Below are positions 20,491 to 31,282 of a stretch of DNA of 64,000 nt, piece by piece. The position numbers were made by a program, and so were the translations under genes. Position 1 is the stretch's first letter. Each line of letters begins with the position of its first letter. A model generated the notes under the pieces. The model had not been told where the DNA came from and did not search any database. It saw nothing but the letters and a program-made list of their open reading frames with translations. Source of the DNA: Spirometra erinaceieuropaei (lineage: Eukaryota > Platyhelminthes > Cestoda > Diphyllobothriidea > Diphyllobothriidae); the NCBI GenBank assembly GCA_902702965.1, contig CACRXP010000001.1, forward strand, positions 1,253,465 through 1,317,464. Direction: 5' to 3'.

Positions 20491-23449
20491 ACATATCTGG
20501 CTGTTTTTTTTTCCGCAAATTGTTTGACAGAGGACGAAAATCCCAGATTTCCAGAGTGAACGGATATACTGCGGCAGCCTGCAAGCTTGGTCGGAAGGGT
20601 TTTACACTTGGAAGCCATGGTCGGCGTCCATATGACGTGATTTTGAAACTTGTTTAGGAAAAATTTGCTATTACTTTTCCCCTCGATGTGGAAAGCAGTG
20701 GTATCGCCACACAGGCTGCTCAGACGTCCCAGAAGGCCTCGAAGTTCACTATGGATCGCGGTTTTGTTCGGCGAAAGAGCAGCTAGAAGTAGCCTCGGTC
20801 GCCCAAGGATTACCTGTCGCCCTTTCCACAGAACGCTTGAAGCGGGAAAGAGAGATGAGAAGGGTAAGTGCACAAAATTACCGGGCATGCAACACACAAC
20901 ACCAGATGCCCTTGCCTGGTTCAGTCCGTCGGTCGAGGTGGCTACCGGAGTGTGACAGCTATTTAAAACTTAGTTTTGGGGAGACATAGATAAAAGTTGG
21001 ATGTCAGTCAAAGGACGTGTGAGGTAGCTATAATCTGCACAAGGTACACGCTGTGGCCTACCATATCCTGCACGGTGTAACCTTTAACTAGACATCCTCA
21101 ACATCCCAAGACAGGTTTCTACAAACAAAAGCAAAAGCGGTTTTTACCTGGGCGACCTAAAACTTAAATATCGCCATGATGGGTCTAATGCAGTCGATAT
21201 GCATAGAGTATTGAAAAAAAGCCTGAAGAAGCTAAGCGATCGGAGTTGTAAATGACATTTTGCATTCTGCCGGTAAATGCCATCTTCTGGTCTTTGGCCC
21301 GATGAAACCATAATTTATAAATTTGAACTTATTGTGACTTAAACGCCGTTATCAATAGAAGTTAAAGTGTTTTGGGTCTATGCCCCCATTCTAACCAGAC
21401 CTTTGCCAAAGTTACACATTTATGTGGGCCGATATGTGAGAGAGACGTCAAAGGTCACGTTCACAAGAACAGTACGATACATGATTCAATATTAGTTTGA
21501 TAGCTTTGATTGTAACTTACCACTGAATGTTTCTTACTCCTGATATATATTCATCTGCTCCAGCTCTTAGTCCAGACAATCATGGCAAGCCTCCTGAAAA
21601 CCACGACTGAACTGTGCGACCGCCCCTGGCAGTGAGCCAAGTAGACTGACTACGGGCAACTAGCAGGCACCCAAATTTAGTCAACTCGAAAATAATTTCA
21701 AGATCAGGCCGATATCGAATTTCTCCATTTTCTATGAAGGACATATTATTCATGCCCCTCAAAACTACCAAACTGAACACTTCAATTTTTATATTGTACA
21801 TATCGTTCTTTTTTTAGAAATCTTGCGATTATTTTGCCTTGGGACTCAGGTTTTTTTTAACTTAAAACAAACTCTAAATTCGCGCACTACTGGCTAAAAG
21901 ACACCCAAAACAAATGAAGTCAAAGTGCAGTCGAAATGAATGAGTTTGGTTTAGGTTTTTTTCCTGTGTTCAAAAGACACTGACAGTGCCCAAGAGGTGC
22001 TATAATAAACATATTATATTCTATAAGACCGAACCCTGTAACATAATTGTATTGTATCTTCCAGAACACTGATTTATGTTCTTCGGCATGGTGTGTAGCG
22101 GCTAGGAGGAGATAGTGCGCATTCAGTGCGATAAAATCACCATGTCAAAGCCCAAGTTGTAAGAAGAAGACAGCACTTACCAGATGGATGGGTTTATTAT
22201 ATAGAGAAACCGGCGTTGTCCTCTCCGGCGGCAGTGGCCGTTGGCAAAGCCAGAGCTGGTGTTGAATTCGTCAAGTGGCGGCAGCCACCTCTGTGGGCTC
22301 GTGGGCCAAGCTGAATTGGTCTCCAATCGGTGTCTGTAGCATTTGCAGAGGGGTGGTACCCCAGTAGTTTAGGCTGTGGTTGCAATGGGGAGGTGCGTCC
22401 AAGTGGCCGCACAGGCAGCTGCGACTGTGAGGAGGCTGGTATGTCCTAGCTGAAATCGGTCGAGTGGTTTGCGGTCAGTAGATCTGGAATGGTTAACTTC
22501 AAAAGAAGTAAGACCTTGAGACAATGAGGCCTTGGACATTGACGCCAGGATGTCCACGATGGCTGCCCGCAACAGCTGTCTTCGGGTGGGACAGCGCGGC
22601 CTTACAAAATTGGAGTCTGGCCGCGAAGGTTCCTTCATAATATGATTTTTCACGCCTGTGAGGCCTGAAGCCGCCCTGAATAAAACCAGGTACGTGTGGA
22701 GTAAGAGGCCAGGCCGTGCGAAACACAGGTTTACGGAATGCTTGGCTTTGGCAGTCACTTCATCATTCCACTTTAGGCCGTCTTGGACTTGCCTCTTCAT
22801 CGGAAGACGGTAGATGTGGGGAGGGAGAACGAGGAGGATGCAGCGAAAGTCTGTTTAGGCATCAACAGACTCATGTTGGAGTCACAAATAAGCCCATCTC
22901 GCGGGCAGCGATAAACCTAGTCGCATTGGACATCCGAACTGTCATAATATTTGATTACAATACAAATAGGCGAAATGTGCATATCAGGTCCTTCCTGTTT
23001 AACGTCGTGAGTTATTTCCTCTTGTCGTAGTTATCATTCGGAATGAGTTGCCCGGGAATGAAAAGAATCTGTAAGAATAACCTTTTTTAAAGTAGCTGTT
23101 ATTCACATCGACTATATAGAGCCACCTCCAGAACCCCTGGGGTCTAAGTCACTAAATCCATCTTTCGCCATGACAGTGTTTGTCGAAGTTGGCTTACATG
23201 AAAATGAATGCAGGCTTATTATAGCACTACTTGGGTGTCGTCAGTCTCCTTAGAATACGGGAAAACCCAAAATAAACACAACTATTTCGTCTGCACGTTA
23301 AATATATTTATTTTGAGTGTCTCCCTAGTTAGTGAAGCCCGAGTAGGGAGTTTGTGTTAAGTAAGGACCCTGAAATCCAAGGCATAGTATTAGTCTAGTC
23401 ACGTTCCTACGGGAATGATGTTGATTCTGTCATCCATCACTCAAACGAC
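20491..23449. other. Unassigned 3-kb stretch
   Basis: It contains the longer minus-strand frames 20491-20897 (part of a 160-aa frame) and 22369-22800 (143 aa, overlapped by 22499-22726 in another frame). I recognise no domain in either. No terminal repeats were seen. The 5' untranslated region of the neighbouring LINE may occupy the first few hundred bases. Confidence 0.4.
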
Positions 23450-23902
23450 TGGTTCTTCAGTCGGCGATGACAAGTGTCCAACCCCTTAACTCCTGGTCAG
23501 ATTTCCAGAGCTTATCCCATGAAAAGGAACGGAGCGTGCAACACGTCTTTGTTCTCATGGCCAGGGATTCCTGCTCTGGGCCGCGATCATTAATCTTTAT
23601 AATCGATAGAAAACTGTTTGGGAACTTGATACAGACTCCATATCGTGCGTGGTTTGGACCGTGCCCTCCAGTGTAGGACTTCTTCCAACTCGCCATTGAA
23701 CTAACTTCCGGGGCATCTACTCATACTGCGTGTACCCTGAGGGACTCTTGTTGTGACAAACTATATGTTCACAAATCCTGTAATAGAACCATGGCATAAC
23801 CTGCCAGAGGCGACTACAATGTCTCAGTCCGTGGAGACATTCAAACATCGCCTTGACGGACACGTGCTGCATAAGCAAGCCGCTCGTGACTATTTTGCCT
23901 AA
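23450..23902 (+). pseudogene. CR1-like LINE RT C-terminus
   Basis: The plus strand carries the terminal part of a CR1-like reverse transcriptase. In order it shows TSVQPLNSWSDFQSLSHEK, LFGNLIQTPYRAWFG (family RGDLIQTYRI), DFFQLAIELTSG, and after a frame change FTNPVIEPWHNLPEAT with SVETFKHRLDGH. The last is the classic WN-LP, FK-RLD ending. A TAA stop follows at 23900-23902. Only the distal RT end is present, so the copy is 5'-truncated, as LINE copies usually are. A possible poly(A) signal, AATAAA, lies near 23988 in the trailing non-coding part. Confidence 0.75.
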
Positions 23903-24009
23903 AACACGTTTGCTTATGTGAAACTACGCCTGCTTCCAATTAGCGCTGCAATTTTTTTGTTATTGTTAATTCTTTCGATTTATATGCAATAAATATGGAG
24001 TTTAAAGGC

Positions 24010-24590
24010 GCAAACCTGTTTTCCTAACACCTGTTCGGACAGTTAAATTATGGAAGACTAGCTTTTCCGCCGCCATCTCGAACAGATGATGATCGAATAT
24101 ACCCTGCGGACTCGAAACACTTTAGTCTTATCCGTCGATTTTGAGAGCGTCAAAGCCCCAAACAATAAAGACATTCTTGCGCAAGTAGGTCTTGTTTAGT
24201 TCCGTTAGGAGAAGGCCATGTCATTCGGAAATCTGGCTTGGGGACGGTATACAGCTTCATCTGCCAGCAGACGGGCGAACTTAGTGGAGATAGTTAAAGG
24301 CAGAAGATTCCACTTTCGTTGTCGTGGGCTATTGCTCGGGTATCGCGGTTAAATTGAAAGCGACATTGAAAATGACCCCTCCTTCCTGGCCTATCCTGTC
24401 TCTTCTGAATATTGCATAATCTATGGGGTATATGTCGTGTTTTCCACTAGCTTCACAAAGTCATGGTTCTGTCAAGACGATGATGTCACACGTGTGCTGG
24501 TCGAACAAAACCCTGAGTTCGCCGATTCCGCTAAATGAAATCTGTAAGTTTGGGTACACCACTATCAGCGTCCATCACTTTGGTGGGGAC
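24010..24590 (-). pseudogene. CR1-like LINE endonuclease domain
   Basis: Minus-strand reading from about 24565: VYPNLQISFSGIGELRVLF, then DQHTCDIIVLTEP*L (family DIIALTETWL, the Trp codon now TGA), then DYAIFRRDRIGQEGGVIF (family FRRDR...GGGV). After more decay come NVFIVWGFDALKID (family IVGDFNAPKIDW) and SVSSPQGIFDHHLFEMAAE. The GDFNA catalytic box has become WGFDA. This is an apurinic-type endonuclease of a CR1-like LINE, lacking both the start and the whole RT. It lies opposite to, and just right of, the CR1-like 3' end at 23450-23902. Confidence 0.75.
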
Positions 24591-24599
24591 TAATTTTGA

Positions 24600-26010
24600 T
24601 TGAATCGTTGGCCATAGGAACAGTCATTTGATCTGTATTATACTCCTTCCCTTACTTTTAACCACTTACCCTTTTTCTGTCAACTTCCTCAGCTCTGTCC
24701 AGAGCTCCCTTATTTTGGCTTTCCGTCGGTTCGCAATTCAACTGGAAAAATATCTCCTTGTGTGAAGTACGAAGAGCCGTCCTACTTTCTAGGAGTTGTG
24801 AGGCCTGAACACCATTTTCAAGAATGATTTTATGAGGCCTTAGGGGTGACAGCCCACACGATGCAACCGCGTTTTGTAGACGGAGAATTTTGTGCGCGGT
24901 AGCATTCTCCGCGCTGAAGGACGACATTTACATGTGCTCTAAATAGGTTGAAGTCCTGTTCGACCCTGGACTGGGGAGCCCATATTATGACGATATTTCC
25001 TTTTTGACAAAGGTGCCTGTTTGGTGATTTGGTACTCCGAATATTGGTGGAACTACGACATCAGAAATAATTATAACCTGATCCGCTGTGATATTTGAGT
25101 CCATACCAGCGCCACTTCCTAAAGGTAGCAGCAAACCCTATCTGCGGACTTCGTCAAGTTCCTTTTTCAGTGGCTCCTGTATCACCGACATCGGATTCCG
25201 TTCAAACGTCTGTCGATACGAAGGAGGTTTACTGTGAGTTGGACCCCACTTTTGTGCAATCCTTAGCCCTCTTGGATGTCTCTCTCTTCGGCACGATTTT
25301 CGACGTTACCGTTTAGTGAAGAAGCCAGCAACAATTCAACATGTGGTCGTGTACCCAGAATGCTGCCTGAGCTCGAGTGACAGTGGCAAGGTGCATGGAT
25401 TACTATGATCTCTCTTTTAAACAAAGAGAGGTCCGATGTTGTATTAAGCTCTGCGAACACTATGTCTTTTATCTCAACGCTAGCTGCGTTTGAGGAAACT
25501 ACGTCCGCATACGTTATATCTTTTTCGGAACTTCTAGCACAATTGGTATTCTATTTCCGATTGAACAGAGAACGGACTTCTTAGATGTGCCATTTCATTC
25601 TGTAAGTTATCAATTTCCCTTCATTCTTAAGAATTCCCAAAACAATCTTAACATTCTGTACACTTTTGTCCTCGTAAATGGCATTCACTAAGGTTACCAG
25701 GCTTTTTGAAAGCTTAGCAGAGCGTGAGCTAATTGCAGAATATCCATAGTTGCGGTCATTTCGGAAATCCCTGATGCTTAATCCACTATGTTTTGTTGTC
25801 TTACTGTTAACAGGCAGCGGCGTAATAATGATAATTTTATTTAATGCCAACTTACAGGCATTGTCAGGGGAAGATTAATCACAAATCCGACCATCAGTGA
25901 AAAAAACTCCCGAAAAAAAAGAAATAAAGGGGATGGTGGTTTTGTATAGTTTGGAGGGCTCAGGAGAAAAAAACTGATACCCATGAAATGACGATAGTCA
26001 AGAAAGGTAG
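24600..26010. other. Unassigned sequence
   Basis: Frames at 24658-24927 (-), 25095-25316 (+), 25263-25460 (-) and 25581-25850 (-) show no recognised domain, and no repeat ends were seen. Confidence 0.4.
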
Positions 26011-26136
26011 GGGCAGCATTGCACCTGTTCTCGCCCTACTGGTTGCGTGCACTGGTTCGAGCCCGGCTCGTAGGGAATGTTTTGCATAATTTTTGAAGAC
26101 CGAGAAAATGCCCGTTTGTGTGCTTTTTTGACATCG

Positions 26137-26212
26137 CCAATGTGACTGTGGCCAAGCGGTCTTTGTCGATGGGTGCCCGCCGGACGATCGGGAGTTCGAA
26201 TTCCACTGGTAG
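26137..26212 (+). repeat. tRNA-like sequence (possible SINE head)
   Basis: ACTGTGGCCAAGCGGTC is a good A box and GGGAGTTCGAATTCC a good B box, about 45 bases apart. The layout recalls a Ser/Leu-type tRNA, but I cannot pair a convincing acceptor stem. A second B-box-like GGTTCGAGCCC sits 120 bases upstream at about 26050. I read both as degenerate tRNA-derived repeats, not genes. Confidence 0.35.
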
Positions 26213-26224
26213 TGCTGGAATTTC

Positions 26225-27078
26225 GTCCCGCGTGAACAGATCATGGACACGTGGGTCTTTTCTGCTCTTCTGAACTCTACAAGGCTATATATAATTTACA
26301 AATCTTCTTATATTAATAGATAAAGTATTAACAAATCTTCTGGGAATCGGCAATAATATTCAGCGGCCAGACTTTTTAGAGGCATAGAATGACTCAGCCT
26401 TTGTCGTAATGTCCCTTTCCTCCGCTAAAAACCGATTCAAGAGGCACATCGCGGGCGTGTATTTTGGAAGCGAGTGTACGTTGAAGCACGTATTTCTGGT
26501 AGGGATAACCTTCTGGGAGCAAGGTAATCCGCACCACAGGAGTGTTTTAAAACCAGAGAATCGTCACATCCATTAAATTTTGGTGAAAATCGAAGAATAC
26601 GAAATTCGTTTGTGCATTTCTTCGAAACAGCGTTTCTTCCATACAATGGTATGGCCCAGAACTTTGAGAGTTCGAAGGACTCGAGAATACAAAAACCAAT
26701 TTTAAACGATTCCCAACACCACCAGTAAATTTGTGATAGAGAAGAAGTGAACTGTACCTTTTTTGTTTGTTTTACGGGAGTGATTTTCCGGTTGAAAGGA
26801 GAGGCCGCCACTCCGTGAGTGTACTTGTGTTTTCTAAGTTGACTGCTGAAGACCGTGCCCCATTCGCCGTAGAGGCCTCTAACTCTACGCCTCCTTCTTT
26901 TGGACCAACCGTTAGTGACGGTTTCTCTGTTGTAGAGATTCGCTGAGCAATTCTAATCAAGGACTTCTCTTCTGTCGGTTCTACAGTTCGTCTTTATCGT
27001 TGTTTCATCGTTAATAAATCTTTTAATAAAATGTTTGCACACTCATCGCTGTCTGACATTTTTTTGCTTGGATTACAG
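26225..27078. other. Unassigned sequence
   Basis: It includes a 124-aa minus-strand frame (26437-26811) without recognisable domains. The right end runs into the pyrimidine tract and splice acceptor at 27077-27078. Confidence 0.4.
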
Positions 27079-27209
27079 TGATACTAAGCCTATCAACCCG
27101 CATAACAAATCAGTTGGAGATGTGGTAGTAGTTAATCGTACAGTAAATGATTGTGAAGGAACCGACAGATCAACTCCTATCGACAACAAGAAGATGCGGG
27201 GCGCTACAA
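27079..27209 (+). CDS. Candidate host exon 1 (speculative)
   Basis: A pyrimidine tract and TTACAG acceptor precede an open segment starting DTKPINPHNKSVGDVVVVN and continuing TVNDCEGTDRSTPID. A weak donor GTGATT begins at 27210. If used, it leaves one base, which pairs in phase with the two bases after the TTTCAG acceptor at 27341-27344. The polar, Asn/Asp-rich composition differs from the recognised transposon proteins here. I do not recognise the protein. Splice-site logic is the only support. Confidence 0.25.
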
Positions 27210-27344
27210 GTGATTGGATACATTTAGGCTGCTATTTTTGTGGATTTGTGACAAAGCTAGAGTTTTCCAATCTGCGCCGGCTATTAATTGTTGTCTAATG
27301 TGAACCAGTTTCCAAGACTGTTGTGAATAATTCCCTTCTTTCAG

Positions 27345-27394
27345 TTGTCAACGTAAAAATTCTGGAAAAAACTAGAAACGATGCGCCTATCTAA
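27345..27394 (+). CDS. Candidate terminal exon (speculative)
   Basis: It follows CCCTTCTTTCAG, a strong acceptor. In the phase left by the candidate exon ending at 27209 it reads VNVKILEKTRNDAPI and then TAA. The implied intron is 135 bases. There is no poly(A) signal directly downstream that I can point to. It may equally be chance. Confidence 0.2.
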
Positions 27395-28029
27395 AGTGAA
27401 CCTTTGCGAGCACCGCTTCGGTCAGTGCTTGGCGTCTCACAGTTAACAGGCAGAAATCCAAATTCCTTATCAGGGATTCCGATTAAAACATAGGACTAAA
27501 GCCCCGTAACGCTTTGAGGAATGAGGCCATTCAACGAGCCTTATCTACTCCTGATGTAGAAATCAATGTTTCCGTAAGTGTAGTACAGCATGAGCAAATC
27601 AGGAGGACTGGGGCAATAGCACACTGTTGGTCCTTACTTATTTAAGGGACATTTCGAAGCTAAGAGAACGCCATTTCTGTATTCTTGGCGCAATACCTAT
27701 TCGCAGACAAACTGAATGCTGTACACCATGATATTACTACTTAGCTTATAATATGGCGGTTGTTGAAGAAACCAGGTACAAGCAGCTGGGCCTTTAATCT
27801 AAACAAGAAACCTGCCGGAAGCGCATCCACTTAAGTTGCCGAATTTTTTACAACTCAAGAGTGGCAAGTGCGCGCTCACGTGACATGCGAAAAACGCCGC
27901 TAACTTTTCTATTAATCATCTAACGTAAGACCGCACTTAGTGTTTTCTTGTGTTCGATAATTCATTGTGGAGAATATTCTGTGTGGGCAAACCGAACGCA
28001 TTTGCAGTGGTGTGTTTTCAATGTAGGGT

Positions 28030-28056
28030 TTCTTCTTCTTCTTCTTCTTCTGCTTT

Positions 28057-28088
<32 letters not shown>
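28030..28088 (+). repeat. Adjacent TTC and TCG microsatellites
   Basis: About seven TTC units (28030-28050), a short CTGCTTTG link, then about eleven TCG units (28056-28088), followed by a looser TTCC-rich tail. Long Ser-, Arg- or Lys/Thr-rich frames on both strands here (for example 27912-28202 minus) are products of the repeat. Confidence 0.95.
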
Positions 28089-28650
28089 TTTCTTCCTCAT
28101 CCTCTTCTTCTCCTTCTCCATTCTCACTTTTTCGTTATTAAAGTTCCAGGGGCTTTTGGATTTGCTCATTACCTTTTTGCGCTGTATCTGTCCCCGGGTC
28201 ATTAAAATGACTATAATAGCCTTTAAGCTCCCTGATCTATCCCCGGCTTCTTTTTGGGTACTTTGCTAAGCTCTCTCAAGATCTATATTTACTGGGTCGT
28301 CGCTAAGCGCACAGTTCTCAGTTTGAGCTAGAATTCGTGTAAATCAGATGCCGAAAAATCGCTAGCTAAGAAGCAAGTCGATCACTCACGGGCAACAGTG
28401 TCCAGTTAGGGTATTAGTACTTTTTCAATCCTTAAAGAAAAACCTAACTGTCCCAAAACCTGTGGCTCGGTGTAGATCTCATCGATCTAGAATCCTAGCT
28501 TCTGGTGTCTATGAGTTCTGAGACGTTAGATTCAAAATAGTTTGACCATCCTAAAATGTTCGTATCGCGTTATCTTATTAAGCGGCACTTTAAAACGATC
28601 ATGTTTCATCATACAATGGGTAGGAATATTTATTCGACTGCTACTTTCAG

Positions 28651-28740
28651 ATTCAGATAAGGTGCACGAAGACGCACAAAAAGTCAACAAAACGAATAAC
28701 AAAATTGCTTGTAACGACAAAAGTGAAGGTGATGCTAACA
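28651..28740 (+). CDS. Candidate host exon (speculative, 90 nt)
   Basis: The segment lies between a good acceptor (CTACTTTCAG) and a consensus donor GTGAGT at 28741. It is exactly 90 nt and phase-symmetric. It reads SDKVHEDAQKVNKTNNKIAC and NDKSEGDAN, polar and Asn/Lys-rich like the 27079-27209 segment. The pairing of a strong acceptor and a strong donor with an uninterrupted frame is the best exon evidence in the window. No homology was recognised. Confidence 0.35.
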
Positions 28741-28861
28741 GTGAGTTGACGATAAATTTAATATTCTGTAGAAAGTTTAGAGGCTATTAACGAGGCAATA
28801 AAGTGCATATTTAATGAAATGAAGTAAGATATGATTTAGTGGCCTATAACTGATCAGTGAG

Positions 28862-29011
28862 AAAGCTGAATTGGAGGTAAAACTAACTTCGGAGCTGGAA
28901 TCAGTCTACGACGAGCTGCGGGGATTTCAATCAAATTTGAACCAGAAAAGGGTGTTGCTTGCTTCAAAACTTGAAAATCTTATTAAAAGTTTAACCAGTT
29001 TTAAAGAGTAG
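28862..29011 (+). CDS. Candidate terminal exon, coiled-coil-like (speculative)
   Basis: The open segment reads KAELEVKLTSELESVYDELR, then QKRVLLASKLENLIKSL, and ends SFKE with TAG at 29009-29011. The spacing of Leu, Ile and Val among charged residues resembles a coiled coil. It is in phase with the exon ending at 28740 only if the acceptor is the GTGAG at 28857-28861. The better-looking CAG at 28855-28857 gives the wrong phase. That mismatch is the main reason for doubt. Confidence 0.3.
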   Translation, partial: KAELEVKLTSELESVYDELRGFQSNLNQKRVLLASKLENLIKSLTSFKE

Positions 29012-31020
29012 CATGTTATTATTGGTTTTTTAATTACATACTTTTGTAGCTTTTCATATGTTTGCTGATTTACCCTCGGGCGCTTTTTTGCAAATGTGAA
29101 TGACGTCATTCACATTTCTAAGTGTTCGAACTGATTGCATAGAACAGAAGACACAGACTTGCAAACAAAACTTTAAGCGTGGGAAATGCCTGCTGTGGAC
29201 AGTGTGTTATCCATAATAGAGAAAACAGCATGAATGCGAAGTTATGATTTAAGATAGTCAACTGTGCTCCCCATCACTATTTATAAATTTACTGGACATG
29301 AGAAGACTGTTGGGGAGATTGCAGCTGGTGATCTTTTTAATTTGGACAATTACCTCATTAGAACAAATATACAGAAGACGGCCTTCAACTAAAGTCGAAA
29401 ACATCAGCACTCAAGGGCGTCGGCAGAGGTGTGACAACGTCCGGCAACCTATAAGAAAGTCTGTTTTTTTCTGTCTGCGACAAGTAGACCTAGATAAATG
29501 GTTATAGAATGCGTACTTAAGATGATGATAGAACATATGCGTAAATTTCCCATTTTAATTTATCATTGACACTAACAACCCAAAAGTCCTCTGCTCCTTG
29601 AGGGGCGAGGGTGTGCTAAGAGGATTTGGTCCGTCTAATTGTCGTTGGAAGACATCTTATACTGCTGGCTTTACAGCCTTTTGACTTCAATAGCACTTTT
29701 GTCAGCTTGTGGCTGCAGTATATAATAAGTGTCCGTGAAAGTTTACTGAAGGAGTCCGGATTATGGAGTTACGATAAGGGGAAGGGGTGAACATACGCAG
29801 TGCATAATATGAGAACATTATTTTTGGAACAGCCGACGTGGAATCGTAGTTATAGCTTTTGAGCAAGGTTGCTGAGCCCGCATAAGTTCAAAATTTAGAG
29901 ACGCACACGTAGAACATTAAAACCGTATAAATAAATGGTTACGCCAAACGTCGAGAGGACAGTGATTTCTGGTTCCAGTATAAGTGTCGAACTTAAAACA
30001 ATAGGAACTAATTACAGCCATGCTAATTTTCACAATGAAAGGTTCCTTAAAAATCTTTTGATCCTTAGCCTTTCTAAGTAATCCCGGCTTTAAGCCAATG
30101 GGGAATGTAGAGGTCATTACGGCTCAATCAGCGCATTTATAATGTTCTCGAGGAAAATGGGGCAATGAAATTTAAACCTTGATTTCTGGATATATTGTTC
30201 TGGTATTTAACTTTTAAGTGTTCGTCAGGTTAGTTGGCCCGACGACGCATCTTCTACCTTTTTCTTATTTAAACGATAATGTGCTCTGTACAAAATTCTA
30301 GACTACGAACAAATACTTATCGGTATGTCATACTTTTGGCAGCCCGAAACGCCCAGCTTTGTTATTTTTCCACTCCCTTAGAGTTCATACTAGGTAAGTC
30401 GAAAATATAAATTAATTGGGGGAATTTAAGTTTGCACTGCGACTGCCCTGTCCAAAGCCCAGTTACGAAAAGTTTATATCGTCGTTCTCAATAAAGCTGA
30501 TAAAATCTGTTGACATGTGGAAGCGCAAGTAGCCAAAAAAAGTGGAAAATAAGGCAGAATGCCCAAAAAGGAATAACGAAAAATAAAAAACTAAAACTAC
30601 GAAAGTGGCCGAAAGTAGAAATTATGCTTTGGAATGGAATATCCCTTGAAAGTTCGTTTAAAGAAAAAACCACAAGGGTACACACACATTGCAACCGAAA
30701 AGCAAAGACCAAATGCAATATTGCAGAATATCTGTTGGAATAAAATGCTGAAGACAAAAATTCGAATCTCGGAAAACGACTGACTGAAAAGCACTGATTT
30801 TGCAGAAAGCTCTAATTTTTTTCATCATTTGATTTATTATTTCGTACTTTAAGTACAAAAACCAAGCTGGTGCAATATGAAGACCTTACTGTCTGTCCAG
30901 CGGAACAGAACTAAGTGCATTCAAGCAGAAGGTAACAGAGTTGTCCAACATGATGACGAGTGCATGCCAAGCGCGGCATATAGACCGTCAAGAGGACTGA
31001 GATTAATTACCCCTAAAAAC
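29012..31020. other. Unassigned AT-rich sequence, possible intron
   Basis: Nothing recognised. Frames at 30488-30858 on the minus strand are hydrophobic and overlap in several phases, as expected from T-rich DNA. AATAAA occurs at about 30490. If the flanking candidate exons belong to one gene this would be intronic. Confidence 0.35.
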
Positions 31021-31024
31021 CGTT

Positions 31025-31140
31025 CAAGATCAATGGTTAGCCAGGAACACTAGTTAAAAGTAGTTTTTCGCCTGAGATGACAGACTCAAAAGACTCGAAA
31101 ACCCTACTCAGTGCTTTGTGCAAGATAATTTACCCGAAAA
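31025..31140 (+). repeat. Dispersed repeat, unit 1 (pairs with 32935-33050)
   Basis: GCCAGGAACACTAGTTAAAA and GAGATGACAGACTCAAAAG align along their length with GCCAGGGACATTAGTTAAAA and GAGGTGACAGACAAGAAGG of the second unit. The second unit sits directly upstream of a CR1-like RT end, so this one is probably a decayed fragment of the same LINE. Confidence 0.65.
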
Positions 31141-31172
31141 ACAGCGCTCAAATCTAAAGAATTCTTTGTCAG

Positions 31173-31282
31173 CTGACTGTAAAGCAGCCACAGAAAATGC
31201 ACAGGCATCAGAGGAGCTGGTCAAAACTCTAAACAGAATTGATGAGCATAAACTAGCGCTTCAAAGTCTGAGCCCCAATTAA
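31173..31282 (+). CDS. Candidate terminal exon (speculative)
   Basis: AATTCTTTGTCAG is a strong acceptor ending at 31172. The following frame reads DCKAATENAQASEELVKTLN, then RIDEHKLALQSLSPN and TAA at 31280-31282. It looks helical and non-repetitive, unlike the transposon debris around it. No homology was recognised and no partner exon is certain. It lies just downstream of a dispersed repeat, which argues for caution. Confidence 0.3.

Noticed and set aside
20491..20897. N-terminal part of a 160-aa minus frame as a gene
   Set aside because: The frame enters the LINE endonuclease in a wrong phase; its upstream part matches nothing and has no exon signals.
22369..22800. 143-aa minus-strand frame as a gene
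   Set aside because: No recognisable domain, and another frame of good length overlaps it; no splice or promoter support.
23450..24590. Twin-priming (5' inversion) structure of one CR1-like insertion
   Set aside because: The inverted 5' part should lie upstream of the 3' part, but the endonuclease lies beyond the 3' end.
26137..26212. Functional tRNA-Ser/Leu gene
   Set aside because: A and B boxes are good but I cannot pair a full acceptor stem, and a second B-box-like sequence lies nearby as in repeats.
27912..28202. 96-aa minus frame and plus frames rich in Lys/Thr, Ser or Arg
   Set aside because: They are translations of the TTC and TCG microsatellites at 28030-28088 on different strands.
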